Assembly: GCA_047629195.1 (NCBI GenBank)
Contig: JBLHWY010000001.1
Span: forward strand, 1-64,000
Origin: UBA4582 sp047629195
Lineage (GTDB): Bacteria > Pseudomonadota > Gammaproteobacteria > Pseudomonadales > Azotimanducaceae
Reading direction: 5' to 3'
Length of the DNA: 64,000 nucleotides
Shown: in pieces, positions 60,385-64,000 of the stretch
Numbering within the stretch: position 1 is the first letter of the stretch
How the letters are laid out: each line of letters opens with the position of its first letter
Notes under the pieces: generated by a model
What the model saw: the letters and a program-made list of their open reading frames with translations, nothing else
Told to the model about the DNA's origin: nothing
Databases searched by the model: none
Made by a program: the position numbers and the translations under genes

Positions 60385-60842
60385 CCCCTAGATAATTAGA
60401 CAGATACCCGTTGTCACTTTCGCAACTGTTAGTACATGGGGTAGCTGAGTGATGACGTGACCGATATGGTCACTTTGAGCCCCAGCAGATGATAAAACAG
60501 ATGTGTTGGAGATGGGCGATGCATGGTCGCCAAAAATTCCTCTACCGGTAATCGCGGCAACTGCTATAAATATCAGAGGGTCAATTTAATTATCTGCATA
60601 GCCGTATGCCAATGGCAAAGCGATAGGGACTATCATGGCAAAAGCTCCCAATGACGTGCCTGTCGAAAACGAAATGAATGCTGCCAGAAGAAATGTGCTT
60701 GCGACCAGTAACTCGGGTGTGGGGCATCCCGGGCTAATCTTACTCCCTGGTTCGAAACGCGATGACTAATGCCGCCAACATCTGCGCCATGGATAGCATG
60801 CCCACTCCGCCATTAGCTATGACTGCCTTTTCAATCGAGTAT
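60385..60842 (-). pseudogene. fragment of an NhaC-family Na+/H+ antiporter
   Basis: Read on the minus strand, two frames rebuild the C-terminal half of an NhaC-type antiporter: EKAVIANGGVGMLSMAQMLA (60790-60840), then after a break with stops, FLLAAFISFSTGTSLGAFAM, and finally IFGDHASPISNTSVLSSAGA (around 60500), the strongest family signature, with HVITQLPHVLTVA. A TAA lies between the last two near 60590. About 150 residues remain of a protein normally near 450-500, and no start is present. It has no intact gene in it and is clearly decaying. It stands between the SDR and diguanylate cyclase genes. Confidence 0.8.
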
Positions 60843-60862
60843 TGTCAATGAAGTCTGCTCAA

Positions 60863-61921
60863 TTAGGTTTCCTGATTGGCGTTGCAAACGATATTTCGGC
60901 CAGTGTTTTTCGCCTGATAGAGAGCGTCATCAGCTCCGGCTAGCCACTTTTCTACTGATTGATCTTTACTTAAGCTGTTGACGCCGATACTGACAGTTAT
61001 TTGTTCATCATCGATTAACATGGCGTCCTGTATTCTGGCTCTCAATTGGTTAGCGACAATCATTGCGGTATCGCCAGCGGTCGCCCAAAGAAGTAGCAGG
61101 AATTCCTCACCACCCATTCGAAATAGTTGATCGGTTTCTCGAATATTATCCTGAATAATGGATACCAACACTTTTAGTGCTTGATCACCCGCGGCATGCC
61201 CGAATCGGTCGTTTACTTGTTTAAAGTGATCGATATCTATTATCAGAATTGAAACTGGATCTGCGGTTCGATTATGTCGCGTTTTTACTTCCTGAAGTGC
61301 AGCGTCCATATGGCGTCGGTTAAATACACCGGTTAGCGGATCCTTTATTGCTTGATCGAGTAGTTGTTGCTGCAGGTCTGTGATGACGCCAATAATTGTA
61401 TTCATCATGATGATGGTGAATATTTGCGATGCCAGTATTTTTAGCGCGAAGGCAGTATCAAATTCCTGTTGCGCAAGGAAAGAGACGGGAATAGCGATGA
61501 GTAACCCACTACAGTTCGCAGACTTTCGTGGTAGCACGAAAAACATTGAGGTAATTGCAGGATAGCTCCACATAGTCGCTCCGATGCCCAGCACATAAGT
61601 CGCGCAGACAATGGCTAGTGTCAAAGTTGCCACAACGATGATGTAGGAAACGGGATTTTCAATGGCTTGGGATAATTGCCAGGTGACAGTGCCGAGCGCA
61701 ATTGCAAAAAGCAAAATGGCACAACCTAGTAGGCTGCTGCCTTCAACCAAATGCATTAGCGCGTAGGGGATAAGCGCCAGTACCGTCCCTATTGAAAAAT
61801 AGAGCAGAATGTTTTGTCGACCGGGCTTTAGCGTCATGCGACCAACAAGAATGATGCTGGATAGTGGACCTGATGAATACGCCAACCTTAATCCTTTGTT
61901 ATATAGCCTCTTGGATCTCAT
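60863..61921 (-). CDS. membrane diguanylate cyclase (GGDEF)
   Basis: 352 residues. About six hydrophobic helices (residues of about 30-185) precede a GGDEF domain. DPLTGVFNRRHMDAAL (about 194-209) opens it, IDIDHFKQVNDRFGHAAGD has the metal-binding Asp residues, and LFRMGGEEFLLLLW has the active GGEEF. RETD five residues before it is the inhibitory I-site. It makes c-di-GMP at the membrane and should be feedback-inhibited. It is next to the M15-like gene in the same direction. Confidence 0.92.
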   Translation of the reverse strand: MRSKRLYNKGLRLAYSSGPLSSIILVGRMTLKPGRQNILLYFSIGTVLALIPYALMHLVEGSSLLGCAILLFAIALGTVTWQLSQAIENPVSYIIVVATLTLAIVCATYVLGIGATMWSYPAITSMFFVLPRKSANCSGLLIAIPVSFLAQQEFDTAFALKILASQIFTIIMMNTIIGVITDLQQQLLDQAIKDPLTGVFNRRHMDAALQEVKTRHNRTADPVSILIIDIDHFKQVNDRFGHAAGDQALKVLVSIIQDNIRETDQLFRMGGEEFLLLLWATAGDTAMIVANQLRARIQDAMLIDDEQITVSIGVNSLSKDQSVEKWLAGADDALYQAKNTGRNIVCNANQET

Positions 61922-61981
61922 GAGTATACGCGATTCTTGACTTGATAAAATACGTGTTCTATCGGCGGAAACCTCCCCTTT

Positions 61982-62608
61982 TTAGAGTGAATCTATCCAG
62001 CGTTGATAATGTTGAGTGTGATATCCAGCAAAGTTGTCCCAATTCGTTCGAGTCAATATGCCTTTTTTCCCTGTGTGAGGGTTAGGCACCTGGGACATAA
62101 TGAGCTTTTCCTTCGGTGTTCCTTCGGACCACGTGATATTGAATGCGGCAATTTGTGGGTAAAAGATCATCTCGGAATAGTCGGTAATATGGTCGTGAAC
62201 CCACCAGGCCAATGCAGTCCAATCACCGGTAGCGTCATAGAAATCAATAAATGAGTTCACGACGATGCAGGCTGTTGCACCTAGTTTTCCCTCTCGATCT
62301 TTTACATCCCAAATATGTCGGGCGTAATTCTTCTCATTGCTTGCGCAGTTGTAATTCTTTTCGTTGCCGATTTTATTGATCGCCGATGAACGATATGCCG
62401 AGCGAATGCTTATCTTTCCAAGAGATTTTTGCATGGGTTCGAGTATGTTTTCACAGAGACCGCGTCCAGCTGCTATGGCAATTTCTGGGCTATCTGGAAT
62501 ATTTGCGATTCCTTCTAATTCTGCAATTTCCGAATGCAGAAATTCGCGTAGGAAAAAGCTTTTTGAAAGTCTGGTCCTGCCGAGCTTTTCTAGCGTGCGT
62601 AGATGCAT
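61982..62608 (-). CDS. M15-type (D-Ala-D-Ala carboxypeptidase-like) protein
   Basis: 208 residues without a signal peptide. SFFLREFLHSEIAELEGIAN and SIRSAYRSSAINKIG match the M15A-type peptidase fold (the pattern 'SGYRSp.lN..vGG'). The next expected 'S.H..G.A.D' zinc motif reads ARHIWDVKDREGKLGATACI, so His and Asp are present but with different spacing. WVHDHITDYSEMIFYP may hold the second His. Enzyme activity is therefore uncertain. Related hypothetical proteins occur in many marine bacteria, so it may be an independent family. Confidence 0.65.
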   Translation of the reverse strand: MHLRTLEKLGRTRLSKSFFLREFLHSEIAELEGIANIPDSPEIAIAAGRGLCENILEPMQKSLGKISIRSAYRSSAINKIGNEKNYNCASNEKNYARHIWDVKDREGKLGATACIVVNSFIDFYDATGDWTALAWWVHDHITDYSEMIFYPQIAAFNITWSEGTPKEKLIMSQVPNPHTGKKGILTRTNWDNFAGYHTQHYQRWIDSL

Positions 62609-62618
62609 GATAAATGAC

Positions 62619-63398
62619 CTAATGAAAGTTTGGCGGGCGTTTTTCTAAAAATGCTATAATTGCTCCCTTCGATTCGTCCTCACCCATAGATTCAACGAGA
62701 TATTTGGCCTCCAGCGCGAGGCTTTCAGAGAGTCCTTGGCCTAGTACTCTGGTGCAAATTTATTTTCATTCGTCCTAGCGCTTGAGTGGGTTCCGATGCG
62801 ATTCTTCGGGCGTAGTCAAAAGCCTGTTCACAATACCCATTTGCATCGCATCGGATGCATTGATTCTTTCTGAGAGGTAAAACAGCTCTTTTGCTTGTGC
62901 AAGGCCGACAAGTCTGGTTAGAAACCAACTGTTGCCATAGTCTCCGGGTAATCCGATATTGACGAAAGCCGTGGTGATAAATGCATTCTCTGATGCGACT
63001 CTAAGATCACAGGCGAGTGCAATGGATAAACCGGCACCAGCTGCGGCGCCAGGTAGCGCAGCGATTGTTATTTTAGGATGCTCATGAAGCCGCTGGGTTA
63101 AAGTTTTCTGGGCGTGTGTTAGCTGGTCAACTCTCTTTTGTTTAGTCGAAATTGTCCTGGAAGACCCGCCACCCATACCTGTAACGTCTCCTCCGAAGCA
63201 AAATGCATCTCCGGAACCGGTTAGCATGATGCAACCAATCTGATCGTTGTCTTCTAGGTCGAATAAGATCTGCTTTAATGCTGGCGTTAGAATGTCGCCG
63301 AGGACATTTTTTTTATGTGGGTTGTTGAGCGTAATAGTTGCAACGCGCTGATCGATGCAGCAAAGCGGTTCTTCAGTACCGGTATCGACGTTGATCAT
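62619..63398 (-). pseudogene. enoyl-CoA hydratase/isomerase with two frameshifts
   Basis: The first 207 residues (62775-63398) form the crotonase core: GSGDAFCFGGDVTGMGGG and LPGAAAGAGLSIALACDLRVA, with the second Glu/Gly region of the oxyanion hole. Soon after MGIVNR the frame is lost. FDYARRIASEPTQALGRMKI continues in a second frame (about 62745-62830) and, after another shift near 62745, VLGQGLSESLALEAKYLVES follows in a third, ending PPNFH and stop at 62619. A dozen residues are missing at the first junction, so there is also a small deletion. Normal length is near 260. AAGGA precedes the ATG. Confidence 0.82.
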
Positions 63399-63505
63399 TT
63401 TTTCCTTAAGGCGCAGTTTTATTCATCTGGGTTTATAACAAAACTACTAATAGTTGCATAATAAAACTTGGATAATAGAATGCAAGAATGAAAAAAAAGT
63501 TTTGA

Positions 63506-63853
63506 CCATATAAGCTGTTCGCTAGCACAAACACTCTTGGTTATAGGGAGCTCTGGAGTCTGCTAGTCGTTCTTGATGCGTTCATGGGGTTTCATCGATT
63601 TGATGAATTTCAAAAAGATCTTTGCATCGTTCGAAATATACTTAGCGGTAGACTTGAACGACTAGTATCAGAAGGTATCCTCGAAAAGGTAAAGGGCGGT
63701 AGCGGCTATTTTGAGTATCGGTTGAACGAAAAAGGTGGTGAACCGCAACCGATATTGCCAAATGACAAGCGGCTGACATTTTGGATAGAAAGACGAGAAA
63801 CCGATCAAACAAATGGCGGTGCATGCGAAAGATGGGCGAATGTTGAGTTCTAG
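63506..63853 (+). pseudogene. HxlR-type regulator, partial or decayed
   Basis: Open from a stop at 63503 with no good start codon before the ATG at 63584. The frame nevertheless reads as HxlR from about 63533: LGYRELWSLLVVLDAFMGFH, RFDEFQKDLCIVRNILSGRL and LVSEGILEKVKGGSGYFEYR match the wHTH core and wing. The family's N-terminal Cys segment is missing and the tail (GACERWANVEF) does not resemble HxlR. A short 89-residue product could still be made from 63584. It faces the enoyl-CoA hydratase remnant, its likely former target. Confidence 0.6.
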
Positions 63854-63960
63854 AGATGTCAGAGCGATCGTTGGTCTGGAATATCGTTTGCGCGCCTTGA
63901 ACATTAAGTTAACAACATGATGGAACCAGTGGTCTGTTGCAGAGACACTAAAGCAAGCAT

Positions 63961-64000
63961 ATGAAAGCTGAATTTCAATTTGATTTTGGCAGCCTTAATG
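63961..64000 (+). CDS. start of a 2-hydroxychromene-2-carboxylate isomerase-like (DsbA-fold) gene, cut by the right edge
   Basis: Only 13 residues are in the window: MKAEFQFDFGSLN. This is the typical opening of the DsbA-fold HCCA isomerase family ('FYFDFGSP.aYL'), with Leu where Pro is usual. The family carries out glutathione-dependent isomerisation in aromatic breakdown. Based on so little sequence it is a tentative call. Confidence 0.45.
   Translation, partial: MKAEFQFDFGSLN

Noticed and set aside
1..64000. tRNA, rRNA, CRISPR arrays, integrase or transposase genes
   Set aside because: No cloverleaf-like, spacer-repeat or recombinase pattern was noticed by eye in either strand; a tRNAscan or IS search would settle it.

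Overview
The window looks like a chromosomal segment of a free-living, probably marine gammaproteobacterium. Supporting genes are trhO, dbpA, a TalB-type transaldolase, rarD, a Pit-type phosphate carrier with its DUF47 partner, a MerC-like protein and a TonB-receptor remnant. There is also a wide scatter of lipid and xenobiotic type enzymes: epoxide hydrolase, questin-oxidase-like protein, thiolase-like protein, LLM flavoenzyme, TauD-like dioxygenase, acyl-CoA ligase and thioesterase. That mix is reminiscent of Spongiibacteraceae or other oligotrophic marine lineages, but the placement is an inference. I saw no tRNA, rRNA, CRISPR array, phage block or intact insertion sequence.

Region by region. 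0-8.4 kb: end of an alpha/beta hydrolase, nitroreductase, trhO, a CadC-like regulator, a small exported protein, peroxiredoxin, a [2Fe-2S] ferredoxin, epoxide hydrolase, a quinone-reductase-like MDR enzyme, and a divergent MarR pair with a candidate operator between them. 8.4-10.7 kb: a TonB-dependent receptor broken by several frameshifts and a stop. 10.9-14.9 kb: questin-oxidase-like protein, Rieske ferredoxin, and an MFS/TauD-type dioxygenase pair. 14.9-19.8 kb: dbpA, a heavily decayed hybrid histidine kinase, and transaldolase. 20-32 kb: Nudix, acyl-CoA ligase, an eroded ABC-2 exporter, a GNAT/GrpB/small-protein operon behind a perfect palindrome, GFA/MFS, thioesterase, DoxX, rarD, DUF2834, YbjQ and a methyltransferase.

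32-52.6 kb is the most distinctive part and is devoted to the cell envelope. A minus-strand cluster of nine genes (46.2 down to 34.2 kb) encodes two lipoproteins, a membrane pseudokinase with TPR/PEGA periplasmic parts, a PEGA-SUMF1 membrane protein, a small anchored Pro/Thr/Glu-rich protein, a MotA/TolQ/ExbB channel protein, an actin/Hsp70-like protein with a degenerate FHA domain, and two VWA proteins. Both VWA proteins carry a near-identical single membrane helix with an Asp at its start, as in TolR/ExbD/MotB. I read this as a probable proton-motive-force powered envelope machine whose signalling-type domains have lost their catalytic residues. Its parts resemble the PpkA/TagR/TagQ/Fha module of type VI secretion, but no secretion genes are present. 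It is flanked by a DUF4139 protein, two more lipoproteins, two tandem TPR proteins with TonB-like C-termini, and an M48 protease with a LysM-like tail.

52.7-64 kb: LLM oxidoreductase, thiolase-like protein, ChbG-like deacetylase, Nudix, MerC, DUF47 plus Pit phosphate transport, SDR, an NhaC antiporter remnant, a diguanylate cyclase, an M15-like protein, a frameshifted enoyl-CoA hydratase, an HxlR remnant and the start of an HCCA-isomerase-like gene.

Two cross-cutting signals stand out. First, at least six decayed genes coexist with long intact ones, and many of the lesions lie in homopolymers. Second, a two-copy intergenic element (about 12.6 and 30.3 kb) has a conserved 28-nt core and an SD-ATG-like end.
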